Origin: Dipteronia dyeriana
Lineage: Eukaryota; Streptophyta; Magnoliopsida; Sapindales; Sapindaceae
Length of the DNA: 64,000 bases
Reading direction: 5' to 3'
Assembly: GCA_032871835.1 (NCBI GenBank)
Contig: CM065301.1
Span: 33,302,405 to 33,366,404 of the forward strand
Shown here: piece by piece, positions 23,064-33,047 of the stretch
Position numbering within the stretch: position 1 is the stretch's first letter
Layout of the letters: every line of letters starts with the position of its first letter
Notes under the pieces: model-generated
What the model was told of the DNA's origin: nothing
Seen by the model: only the letters and a program-made list of their open reading frames with translations
The model's database searches: none
Made by a program: the position numbers and the translations under genes

Positions 23064-25495
23064 TGTAGGGAAAATAAAACCACGCGCAGCGAAAGTGTGA
23101 GTAAATTTAATAAAATTAGGGTTTGCGTATAAATAAAAAAAAATTCCCTTTTACGCAACGAGAACCTTAACCCTAGATTAATTGATGTATATAAAAGGTG
23201 TAGTACCTTTTTCTCGTGACGATTGAACAAGCGCCAAATTGATTTCCCAAGATCTTCCAATCCAATCACGAACGTGAATCACCTTGGAGTATGGGTTCCC
23301 TTTCTTTAAATTGTGTACCTGAGGATGAAGACAAATAAAATCTATTTCTTTGTTAGTTACAAATATTCTCCAAGAGAAAAATCAAGAACGTCCGGCCACT
23401 TGTGAATTATCAATCAATTTAAAAGAAACTCGCGTGAACCTTGATTCGATATTGTACACAAAACCCTTTTGATGTAAAGGATACTAGTGTACTATTGAAA
23501 ACAAAAGCGTTCCCCTTTTTCTCTTCTTGGCCGAATTCACACTATCTCCATAAGTTGGTCGAATTTTGTCTAGAGAAAAAAACCAAATTTTTTCTCCCTC
23601 AAAATTCTCTCTAGCTTGGCCGAAATCTCTCTTTAGAAAGTCCCAAGCTTGGCCAAAATTAATTCTTGCAATTAATTGTATGCTTGCCGAATTTCAAATA
23701 CATATATATATATATATAGGATGATTAATCATCTCCTAAAAAGGATTTACTTGGTTGGCAAGAATCCTTTCCTTAGGTAGATTTATTTGGTAGTTAAGAA
23801 TCCTTATCTAAAAGGAATTCTATCCTCCTCTTATATATACATAGCTAGCCGAAATTCATAGGATATGTATTAGAAAACTTAATTCTTTTCCTAAGAAGGA
23901 TTTACTTGGTTGTTAAGAATCCTTTCCTTAGATAGAATTACTTGGTGGTATAGAATCCTTTTCAAAAAGGAATTCTATCCTACACCAAGACTCCTAATCC
24001 AACTCAATAGTGTGTTTATAACCATATTAAAGACTTCCTAATTTGATTAGAGAAATAACACCATTTATTTATCTACTTATCAAATATAGTCTTTAATATT
24101 AATTATACTACCAACAATAGTATAATTTTAGGAGATCATCTCCTACTAGGAAAAAGATTTTGACTTTTAATTAAATAATTAATTAATCAACAAATTAATT
24201 AATTTCCATTTAATTAAATAATAAAATAAAAATAATATAATTAATTTATTCTTAATAGCCTTGCCGTCCAACTCATATATATGGGCCATATATTATTTTT
24301 CTTATTTTATTAAATCCATTGGACCTTAACAAAAAGTACACATGTGAACTAGACACATTCTTACAAAAAGAAACATGTTCACATGCCTCAATACAATTCT
24401 AGATGGACCTCTAAATTGGTCCAGTAGAATATATCAAGTGATCCATGCAAGTTCGTGTGTATTGGGGATCTTGGCGGGTTATCTAAATTTAAGCTCCAAT
24501 AGACACAACCCAATCACAATAAAAAAATGATTCAATTAGGTTCGATCTACTTAATTTTAGTTCATTCCACTAAAGAACTAAAATTGAACTCTTAAATAAA
24601 GATAGAATAAGTTGATGTTACTCATTCATACCCTAGACAACCTTATTGGAGAAAGTGTATATTCGTGAAGAATACCAGTAATCGTCAATAGCTCGTAGAT
24701 CGGCTATAACTTTTCAAGTTACCATATTTACTCATATGACCACATTTTGAACTTGGATATTTTGACTTGTCCAGAAGCCATGTTTCAATTGTCACTATTG
24801 AAAACTTAACGTTAAAATTTAATATCCAAAACCTCAAATCATCCATATGATGGTATTCTACTCTCATTCAATAAATGGAGCCACGATGTCCATATCTATA
24901 AATGAAGTCCTCTATCGATTAACAATTGAATACCACCAAACTATCGAGGATAGACTATGCTATATAATCGTACTCATTGATAGCCAAAATGATAACACTT
25001 GCAACCATAAGTCCATCATTTGTCTCAGGATTGAGATAGACTCTCCGATTGTTTTCAAATGAAAACTTTTATCCATTGACGGTTCTAGAAAAAGTATTTC
25101 ATTGTGATCCTATTCAATGCACCCAGTGCACTATATTCATTTACCTAAAGACACCACACTTTGATGATTTTAGACTATCATAGCACATTTGATCCTACTC
25201 AAATGTTAGCAAAAGAATCTACAACTTTAACCAGATAAAGGCGACCAACCTTTTATCTTAAGTTGTGAATATTATTTAAGACTAACTAAAGAATTGTGTC
25301 TACCTCATACATATCTAGATGTATGAACAATTCTTCTTTTTTATAGTCTTTTGACCTTATGATTATTTACTTTTGACAATTATAATAATTAAACTATAAA
25401 TGCTATAAGATTTGTTAAACTATAAATCACTTTATTAATATGAAAAGAATGTCAAATACATTATTACACTCTTGATATCGAGCATAATCATAACA
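23064..25495 (-). repeat. E1 3' LTR (family A)
   Basis: tgtagggaaaataaaacc ... gcataatcataaca, 2432 bp. The reverse complement begins TGTTATGATTATGCTCGAT as the family should. A (TA)n of about 19 bases at 23701-23719 sits at the LTR TATA position. ORFs at 24685-25062 are conserved LTR text. Confidence 0.9.
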
Positions 25496-25515
25496 ATCTT
25501 CCACTTTCTCTATAG
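25496..25515 (-). other. E1 polypurine tract
   Basis: The minus strand reads ATAGAGAAAGTGGAAGAT directly before the LTR start TGTTA, a classic Ty1-copia PPT. Confidence 0.8.
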
Positions 25516-25558
25516 CAAATGTGTCATATCTCTCATCCCCATGCTCTCTAGTTGCCCA

Positions 25559-26566
25559 TCAAAACTCTTTTTGTGGAAGAGCCATTGTAAAGGGATCCTC
25601 TAGATTATCTGCTGACACGATCTTGGTAATCGTCACGTCTCCCCTATGCATAATTTCCCTCAAAAGGTGATACTTTCTTTCAATGTGTTTCCTTCTCTTA
25701 TGACTTCTTGGTTCTCTCGAATTAGCCAATGTTCCACTATTGTAACAATAGATAGTGATCTGCTTATTCGCATTAGCAACCACTTCCAAGTCAATCAAGA
25801 ATTGGTGGAGCCAGATAGCCTCTTTAGCAACCTCGCATACGGCAACATACTCGGCTTCCATGGCGGAATTGGCAATACAAGATTGCTTGATACTCCTCCA
25901 TATGACTGCCCCTCCTCCAATAGTAAACACAAATCCTGATGTTGATCTTCTGGAGTCAGAATTTGATTGGAAATCTGAATCTGTATACCCAACATGAGTT
26001 AAATCCCCTCCAGAGTATATATGCATATAATCTCTCGTTCTCCTAAGATACTTGAAAATATGTTTGACTGCCGTCCAGTGATCAGGATCAGGCTTCCATT
26101 GAAACTTGCTAACTATACCCACAACAAAACAAATATCTGGTCTAGAATAGAGCATTGCATACATGAGACTTCCAACTACCGATGCATATGGAACTCTACT
26201 CATGAATTGCTCTTCATGCTCATTCTTAGGAACTTGTTCCTTAGAAAGTTTGATTCCATATCTGGAAAGTAACATACCTTTCTTGGAATCTTGCATGGAA
26301 AACCTAGACAAGATTTTATCTCTGTATAAAGCTTGGGATAATGCAATCGTTCTATTATTTCTATCCCTTATGACTTGGATACCAAGAATATAACTTGCTT
26401 CTTCTAAGTCCTTCATATTAAATTGTTTTGCTAACCATTCTTTTATTGATGTCAATACACCTACATCGTTTCCGATGAGTAGTATATCATCAACGTAGAG
26501 AACTAGGAAAACCACATTTAATCCTTTTGTATACACAAGGTTCATCAACATTTTGAATAAATCCAA
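25559..26566 (-). pseudogene. E1 reverse transcriptase C-terminal half and RNase H
   Basis: A 335-residue open frame. LYVDDILLIGND near residue 25 holds the YVDD active site of copia RT, and YILGIQVIRDRNNRTIALSQ follows. RNase H begins about residue 195 (GYTDSDFQSNSDSRRSTSGFVF; the usual text is GYTDSDFAG), with SAMEAEYVAVCEVAKEAIWL and HIERKYHLLREIMHRGDV. The frame stops shortly before the PPT, as expected for the end of a copia polyprotein. Upstream it runs into a break around 26567-26640 that separates it from the RT N-terminal part. As Pol it would have made the cDNA in cytoplasmic particles. Here it is an isolated fragment without start context. Confidence 0.9.
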
Positions 26567-26642
26567 AACTTTTCACGGCTTGATCGAACCTTATGTTCCA
26601 GGATCTAGATGCTTGCTTGAATCCATATATGGATCTTTGTAA

Positions 26643-26966
26643 CTAGCATCCCCTTTTCTTTGGGCCCTTTTCAATGAATCCTTCTGGTTGCATCATGTAG
26701 ATGCTTTCATCAAGACTTCTATTAAGGAAAGTTATCTTGACGTCCATTTGCCAAATCTTTAGGTCTAGAGATGCCGCAATGGATAAGAGTATCCTAATGG
26801 ATTTAAGCATGGCCACAGTAGATAAGGTTTCTTCATAATCGATACCTTCCTTCCGTGTATAACCTTTAACTACCAATCTACCTTTAAAGGTTTCCACATT
26901 TCCATCCATTCCTCTTTTCCTCTTGTATACCCACTTGCACCCGATGGGTTTTATCCCTTTAGGCAA
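26643..26966 (-). pseudogene. E1 reverse transcriptase N-terminal part
   Basis: The open frame contains IGCKWVYKRKRGMDG, RLVVKGYTRKEGIDYEETLS and WQMDVKITFLNRSLDESIYM. The usual copia text DVKTAFLNG...EEIYM is changed at several residues. The first catalytic aspartate is present (D of QMDV). A stop after GPKKRGC separates it from the YVDD part at 26566. Confidence 0.85.
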
Positions 26967-27065
26967 GTCTACAAGAGACTAGACATTGTTTTTGAACATA
27001 GATTCAATTCCGAATTGCATTGCTATTTGCCAATGGCAACAATCATCATCTTCTATTGATTCCTT

Positions 27066-27326
27066 TTACGTATAGGGATCATCGTCGTCCGAAAGCTTTT
27101 CTACAGATTCTCCTAGAGCGATGTATCTCTCGGGTTGTTTAACAACCCTCCCACTGCGATGAGGTATGGTAGAATGTTGATATTGTGTTGGTATGGAACT
27201 TACAATTGGGCTTGGTTGCGAAACCTCTTGTGGAATTGTATCTCCTAAAAGTTCATTTAAGACAATTATACTTTTAGGCACAAAATTATTCATATAGTCC
27301 ATTTCTAGAAATTTAGCATTTGTCAA
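27066..27326 (-). pseudogene. E1 integrase-RT linker
   Basis: A low-conservation segment with SGRVVKQPERYIALGES, the short RSGRxxxxPxRY box that copia polyproteins carry between integrase and RT. It ends in an acidic tail (SDDDDPYT). Confidence 0.7.
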
Positions 27327-27370
27327 AACAAATACTTTAAGATCTGAAGAACTATAAAAATAATATCCTT

Positions 27371-27680
27371 TTGTTCCTTTTGGATACCCTACAAATATGC
27401 ATGTTTCTGAGTGAGACTCAATCTTTTGTCTTTCCTTTTAATATGTGCACAGGACATCCAAATATCCTTAAATGTTGTAAACTAGGCTTTCACCCGGTCC
27501 ATTACTCATGCGGTGTTTTAGGATCCGAATTAGACGGTACATCGTTTAGAATGTACATTGCCGTTTGCAAATCATATCCCAAAAAGAATTAGGGAGTGTT
27601 GAATAACTCAACATAGACCTAACCATATCCAAAAGAGTTCTATTTCTTTTTTCTGCCACCCCATTTTGTTGAGGTGTGCC
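27371..27680 (-). pseudogene. E1 integrase C-terminal part, cut by E0
   Basis: On the minus strand the segment begins at the E0 junction with GTPQQNGVAEKRNRTLLDMV, the conserved copia integrase block that includes the catalytic glutamate, and continues SMLSYSTLPNSFW before frames break. The matching N-terminal half lies at 34380-34829 on the other side of E0. Confidence 0.88.
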
Positions 27681-28973
27681 TGATTAACACTGAAAAGTGT
27701 ACGTTTACTAAGGGATAATATCATCATTTTACACCTCCAATATGATTAATTCCCCAATTTAGACATAATTTTGTTCGCTCGCTTAAATAAATGTGTTGTA
27801 TAGTAATAAATGTATTTTTCTTTGTATTATAGAGGTAATTAGATCAATTTAGAATTATGAAGAAGTCAGATAGCAAAACAAACATCGTTTTCAAGTTTGG
27901 AATGTCAAAAACCTTAGGAAGGGCACGCAGGGTATTTTTGTAATTTTGACTATTCACGGTTCACCGTTAACTTTCACTGTTCATGATGATGTGAAACATT
28001 ACTATTGGACCAAACTGCGAGTGCACCGTACACGCGGCTGTAGAGAATCACATTCTAGAAGTCGGTGCACTGTTCATAGTTGACTTTCTAGAAGATTATT
28101 GACCGATGACGTGACACAATTCTATTGGCCCGAATTGTGAGTGCACCATACATGTGCTGCAGAGAATCATATTCTAGAAGCCGGTGCACTGTTCACTATT
28201 GACTTTCACAGATGTGTTTATTGTTCACTGTTCACTATTCACTGATGATATGGTAAAATCTAGACGGTCCATTCTAAATTCATCTGACGGTCAATTTTCA
28301 TCCGTAGTTTGAATAATCAGGGGACCTCTTCCCCCTAATTTACACATTCTGAATCCAAATATGATATTAGATTTGTGAAATTCTCTCTCTTTTGTTCTCA
28401 AATTCTCAGTTTAAATAAAATAGCTATTTTTTAGTTAAATTATATCTGGCTAATTTTATATAGCTGGGGTCAAAGGTGATACTGTTGGTTTGGAAAATAT
28501 GATCCAATTTTGGTAAGTTTATTATTTTTTTGCTTTCTCCCCTCTGATCTTTGTGGAGTTTTTAACTCACTATAGATAGACAGATATTGTCTAGAACAGC
28601 GGGTACTTTTATCCATATCCATCAGAGAGTGGTTTCTCCCCTTTGATCTTTGTGGAGTTTTGACTCACTGTAGACAAACATATGTTGTCTAGTACAATGG
28701 ATACTTTTAACCACATCTATCAGAGAGTGGTTGGTGGAGTGGAATACCCTTCCATTAATCTGGACTAAATATTAATTATTAGATCATATTCGAATTACCA
28801 ACAGTGTATCCCTTAGCCCTAGTTTTAATTTTAATGGATTTATATTTTTATACCAAGATTATTAATTAATCTAGATAATTAATTCTACAAGGACAACTAA
28901 ACAACATCCTAGTGGTTCGACCGGTCTTACCGGTTAATTTATTACTATGACACTCTTATACATGGGAGTGTCA
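27681..28973 (+). repeat. E0 5' LTR
   Basis: TGATTAACA...GTGTCA. It contains two ~100-bp near-duplicates with gaatca.attctagaag.cggtgcactgttca (28040-28215) and a second tandem pair 'tgatctttgtggag...atcagagagtgg' (28545-28735). The TATA site seen in the 3' LTR is changed here to gaataatc (28311). Confidence 0.88.
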
Positions 28974-28979
28974 AGTTGT

Positions 28980-28997
28980 TGGCACTGCTGCCGGGGA
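28980..28997 (+). other. E0 primer binding site (tRNA-Asp type, degenerate)
   Basis: tggcactgctgccgggga against the plant tRNA-Asp complement tggcgccgttgccgggga: 15 of 18 bases agree. This primer is used by Athila and related Ty3/gypsy elements. Confidence 0.75.
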
Positions 28998-29113
28998 GGT
29001 AAGTCTGCCTTTTCTTCGTAGAAGTAATTTCTTTTTAATTTTATTTTAGTTTGGCTATTTTTTTTTTATCTTCTTTGTTCTTATTTTGTATTCAGTTTTG
29101 TATCACTCATCTC

Positions 29114-29315
29114 AATCATAAACTTCATCCACTAAAAAAAAAAACCACTTGTAATCATTAATCACATTTTTGCATTTTAGTCCTTCAACTTTTTATTTGC
29201 ATATTAGCCTAGATCAATCATAAACTTCATCCACTAAAAAAAAACCACTTGTAATCATTAATCACATTTTTGCATTTTAGTCCTTCAACTTTTTATTTGC
29301 ATATTAGCCTAGATC
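29114..29315 (+). repeat. Recent ~101-bp tandem duplication in the E0 leader
   Basis: aatcataaacttcatccact...cctagatc occurs twice in a row (29114-29215, 29216-29315), identical apart from two bases in the length of an A run. Confidence 0.9.
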
Positions 29316-29546
29316 TAGTTTGTATTTGCATATAGGTCATTTTAATTTTCACTTTTGCATATCAGTCCCCTATCTTTCATATTTTCACTTTAGTCCCTAA
29401 ATTTATAGGTATTTTCATTTCACCCCAACACTTGTGCAAATTTACATTTACACCCCTAGAATTTTACATCTTGTTATTTTATCACTTTTTCTTTTATTTT
29501 CTTCATTTTTGTGTGTTTCACCTTCATGAACCCTCATTAAATTTGC

Positions 29547-30050
29547 ATGAGACATTGGTCTCGAACATCTAGTGGTAAATTAATTAGGAGATCACAATCA
29601 CCCACATTCACCAACAACATGGCTGAAAACCCACTTAGACATCTAGCAGGAAACCAAGCCGAGAACTTTTTAGACAACCTTGACAACGTGTCTCAACACA
29701 GCAACCATCCGCCTTATGTTGACCATGACCAACACATTAACCCAAATCCACCTAGAACTCTTAGAGACTACATGAACCGTACACGTACTGGAGCACCTTC
29801 ATGCAAAGCTTTCCCACCAAATGCAACACACTTTAATTTTAAATCGGGAACCATTCAACTTTTACCCAATTTTCACGGTCTTGAATCTGAAAACCCATAT
29901 TTGCATCTTAGAGAGTTTGAGGAAGTCTGTAACACTTGCACTGACCAAAATGTTAGCGTGGATATAATCAGGCTTAAGTTTTTCCCTTTTTCTTAAAAGA
30001 TAAAGCTAAAAGTTGGTTACAAAAAGACTCTTAGAAAATACAGACTTTCT
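29547..30050 (+). pseudogene. E0 Gag, N-terminal part (Athila/Tat-type Ty3/gypsy)
   Basis: The frame reads NMAENPLRHLAGN..., RTLRDYMNRTRTGAPS, FPPNATHFNFKSGTIQLLPN and ENPYLHLREFEEVCNTC, the signature text of Athila/Tat-group Gag. The true start may be the ATG near 29620. The open frame ends at 29996, but an extra T in the run before it throws the frame: one base over, KDKAKSWLQKDS continues until a stop at about 30029. The rest of Gag (multimerisation part, zinc knuckle) and all of Pol are missing. A canonical gtaagt donor at about 30089 and a ccccag acceptor at about 30233 could define an intron, but this is untested. Confidence 0.85.
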
Positions 30051-30314
30051 AAAAGACTCTACCATCCTTTTTGACCCTTGTTACAAAGGTAAGTAAACAA
30101 ATCTTTTGCTTTTGACATTATTTGTGTTTGCAATTATTATTTTTGTTTTTGTTTGCTTTTACGTTTTGAATTTTTACAAGATTAATTTCTAGCTTCAATT
30201 TTTGCTTGGTGTGTTTTGCTATATAACCCCAGTTAAGTGACGGATAATGGTACTTCGTGACAATTCAAGTCAGTTTAATTCAGTTTCCCAAATAACTGAT
30301 CTCTAAAACAAGGC

Positions 30315-30930
30315 ATGGACGAAATTTTCACAAACCTGCGAAAACATTTTCCAATGTTGCCCCAAAATGCTCTGAAAAAGATTTACAAAGCACGTTCCGA
30401 AAGATTACGCTTACTGATGGTAAACAAAATTCCTATTGAAAATTCGTTGGTTGATCGAAGCTAAGGTATATCTAGAGATGAGTCTGCTGATTCATTTATA
30501 TCTTACATGTCTGGTTTTGGAAGAATTAACCGTGCAAAAAAATGAACAACTAAGAAGTTAGGGGTTACTTGTCACAAATATGCACGTACAACTTGCAACA
30601 CACGTTGTCGTTCTTTAGGAATGGTGTCTAATAATCTAGAAGATAAATTTTATTCATTAGGCATGGTTTGCGTAGGTTGTCATTGGATAATATCCTAATG
30701 ACTCTTGATGCACATCATAGTGGATATGTGCAAATGGCAATTGACCAATTATGGTTACAATTTCAAAAAGAACATGCACAATATAGTCTTGGGAATCTGA
30801 CTTTAAAAGACCTTGTTTGCCAATTTATAAGAAAATTAGATGGGAAGCATATTACCGACCCATAGAGGGCGTTGAAGCCGTTTTTGGGCTTAAAACCAGA
30901 GAAAGATACGAGCCACAATCACAACTACCA
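30315..30930 (+). pseudogene. Unrecognised Cys/His-rich ORF, decayed
   Basis: From an ATG at 30315 one frame reads 49 codons (Lys/Arg-rich, starting MDEIFTNLRKHFP), then stop (30462), 26 codons, stop (30543), then a Cys/His cluster (TCHKYARTTCNTRC, later VCVGCHW). The sense-looking text moves to another frame near 30690 (DAHHSGYVQMAIDQLWLQF...) and stops at 30863, with further readable text beyond. Codon-like texture and continuity across two stops and one shift suggest a former protein of about 190-210 residues that might have bound zinc. It is not Gag, protease, RT or integrase and I cannot name its family. It sits between Gag and the LOG-like ORF, so it may be a second captured host sequence. 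Confidence 0.45.
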
Positions 30931-31092
30931 AGAAATATCCTTTTGTTTTTATTATCTTTTTCCTTCCGCATTTAATGTCTTTTGTAATTATTATTGTTTA
31001 CTTTTGATGTTTGAACCACTTGGATCTAATATCATTGACAAATACGCCGCCCTATACATATAGGTGTATCATTGTGTTACCTTTTCGGAATT

Positions 31093-31100
31093 TATAAATA
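31093..31100 (+). promoter_or_regulatory. TATA box before the LOG-like ORF, with pyrimidine tract
   Basis: tataaata lies 71 bases before the ATG at 31171, followed by a pyrimidine-rich tract (cattttttttcctttttgcttc) like the Y-patch of plant core promoters. A separate promoter inside the element is inference. Confidence 0.35.
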
Positions 31101-31170
31101 CAAGCATTTTTTTTCCTTTTTGCTTCAAGCACTCATAAACATTCAAAAGAAAATTTCAGAGAGTGCATTA

Positions 31171-31824
31171 ATGGCATCACTTTCAACTAAACGATTCACA
31201 AACATTTGTTTGTTTGGTGGCACCAATTATGGGAAATACAGAGAGTTTGTTGATGCTCCAACTCATCTTGGTAAGGTTTTGGCTGAGCAAAAAATACATC
31301 TAGTGTATGGAGAAGGTAACTTGAGATTAATGGGGTGTGTTTCACAAGCTGCACGAGACAGAGTTAGTCAAGTTCTGGGTATTGTCCCAAAACCTATGAC
31401 CGTAGCCGACATCATCGGAAAAACAAATGGCGAAGAGCTAGTTGTTTCAGGTATGCCTGAAAGATTGACTGCTATGTTATATCTTGCTGATGCGTTTATA
31501 GCTTTGTCAGGTGGTTTTGGAACCTTAGAAGAAATCTTTATAATGGCATCCTGGGTGCAACTACACTTCCATGAGAAACTCATCGGTTTGTTGAATGTTA
31601 ATAAATTTTATGATGGTTTGCTTTCATTTCTTGATCATGCTCAGAAAAATTATTACATTCCACCTTCAATCCGAAAAATCTTTATCTCTGCTTCAAGTCC
31701 ACATGAGCTGATTGACCAGTTACAAGCTTTTAATTATGAGCCAGATCCCTCAACCTCCAAAATAGATTGGTCCATTGATGAAGAAAACAAGAAACGTGGA
31801 ATTGATCTGAATCTCAGTTTGTGA
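31171..31824 (+). CDS. LOG-like cytokinin riboside 5'-monophosphate phosphoribohydrolase inside retroelement E0
   Basis: A 217-residue intronless ORF. LOG enzymes release free cytokinin bases from their nucleotides in cytosol and nucleus. Landmarks: ICLFGG (12-17) for CVFCGS, LVYGEGNLRLMG (44-55) for LVYGGGSxGLMG, PERLTAM (96-102) with the expected Arg98, DAFIALSGGFGTLEE (107-121) for DAFIALPGGYGTLEE with Glu121 kept, and IGLLNVNKFYDGLLSFLD (138-155). Length equals the family norm (about 215). Changes at otherwise invariant sites: Gly48 to Glu and Pro113 to Ser, so activity is doubtful. The tail ends KKRGIDLNLSL, an EAR-like motif not usual for LOG. The start was chosen at the first Met before the conserved fold; the frame is open back to 31072. 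Plant LOG genes have several introns, so this copy passed through RNA. It is the only intact ORF of E0. Confidence 0.88.
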   Translation: MASLSTKRFTNICLFGGTNYGKYREFVDAPTHLGKVLAEQKIHLVYGEGNLRLMGCVSQAARDRVSQVLGIVPKPMTVADIIGKTNGEELVVSGMPERLTAMLYLADAFIALSGGFGTLEEIFIMASWVQLHFHEKLIGLLNVNKFYDGLLSFLDHAQKNYYIPPSIRKIFISASSPHELIDQLQAFNYEPDPSTSKIDWSIDEENKKRGIDLNLSL

Positions 31825-33034
31825 TTGTCCCATGGTTTTTATGCATTTTATTTTCGTTTATTTTGTATTTCTTTTGTTGTTTTGCAGGATTTTGTTGTCT
31901 TTCAAGTTGTTCAGGTGATATCTTCTAAACCTTACCTCTTTCTAAAGACATTGGGGACAATGTCTCGTTCTGGTTGGGGGGAGGGGATAGTTGATTCAAT
32001 AACTTTTGTTTTTCAAAAAAAAAAAAACTAACTTCTGGCCATTTTTTTTGTAAAAATGGCCGAGTAAGGAGATATTTTAGATACTTCTGAGATGCATTTT
32101 TGTAGTTCTGATGCATTTTTCCTCTCTTCTGACTATTCAAATTTATAAACTCTCCATTGTGATATCATTGACTAGTCCTTTTGTTCATTAAGTCATCTTG
32201 AGACATTTTTTGAACTATTCTAGACACACACGCACATTGACACGTGATTATATGCAGTAAGTTGAGATTTTGGGATATTTAGTTCTGAAACATCATTCAA
32301 GGGTAACAACTGAAGGCAATGGTCTTGTTTAGAAAAATATATAGTAATAATAATAATAATAATTTTGTGTGTTGTGAACAAAACTCTTACTTAGTAGCCG
32401 GGCCTCATGCCTCAGTAAGCATAGAGTGTTCACGCAAAATGGTGGAGTCTGGATAAGAATAAAGTACAGTTTTGTAGCCTCTTTAACTCTAGCAATTAAG
32501 TTTGAGGGGTGCTTCAACACCTAATGCCCTAAGACCAACTGCTTTGGGAGTCATTGATGTAAAGTTCGTTACACGGGTTAAAGAGAAAGCTTAAGGGAAT
32601 TGTACTATTAAAAAAAAACATCTACAATCCGAGTAATTAAGCCGTATGAGTGTTTTAACACTTAATGCCCTAAAGCCAACTGGTTTGGGAGTCATTGGCC
32701 TAAAGTTCGCTACATGGATTAAAGATGGAATGTTTGTTTCCAATTTTGTTATATTAAAAAAAAACTAAAAAAAAGTAGAAATAAAACTACTGCCTAAGGA
32801 AGAAACCCTTGTGAGATTTCGGAATGAAAATGTTGCTTGATTTCAGTTGAATCTCATAGTTATTGTGTTGATCTTTATTGAGCACAAGAAAGTTTGATTG
32901 ATAACTCAATTGATGACTGGTTGTCAAAGGGTGAGAAAAGAGGTATGGAAGAGTTTGTTTATTTAGTAGTTTAGAGATTTGAATTTGAGTTTTTAATATT
33001 TTTTGCTTTAGTTTCTAGGGACTAGCAATAAGCT
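31825..33034 (+). other. E0 3' untranslated region
   Basis: No coding support. It contains the gacattggggacaatgtc palindrome (31948-31965) followed by a PPT-like ggttggggggagggga (31972-31988), a pairing common in Athila/Tat elements. Two copies of a ~75-bp unit with 'aatgccctaa.accaactg.tttgggagtcattg' occur (32517-32580, 32665-32725). The ORFs at 31825-32140 and 32329-32520 are not supported. Confidence 0.6.
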
Positions 33035-33047
33035 GGTTGGGGGGATA
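33035..33047 (+). other. E0 polypurine tract
   Basis: ggttggggggata directly before the 3' LTR start at 33048. Confidence 0.75.

Noticed and set aside
24685..25062. Paired sense/antisense ORFs repeated at 8223-8639
   Set aside because: Conserved family-A LTR text; the same frames open in several LTR copies because the LTRs are related.
28980..28997. tRNA-Asp 3' end as a tRNA gene remnant
   Set aside because: Only the acceptor-side complement is present, seven bases after an LTR end; it is a PBS. No complete tRNA or rRNA gene was recognised in the window.
29114..29315. Possible CRISPR-like or regulatory array
   Set aside because: Only two units and no spacers; a simple tandem duplication in a retroelement leader.
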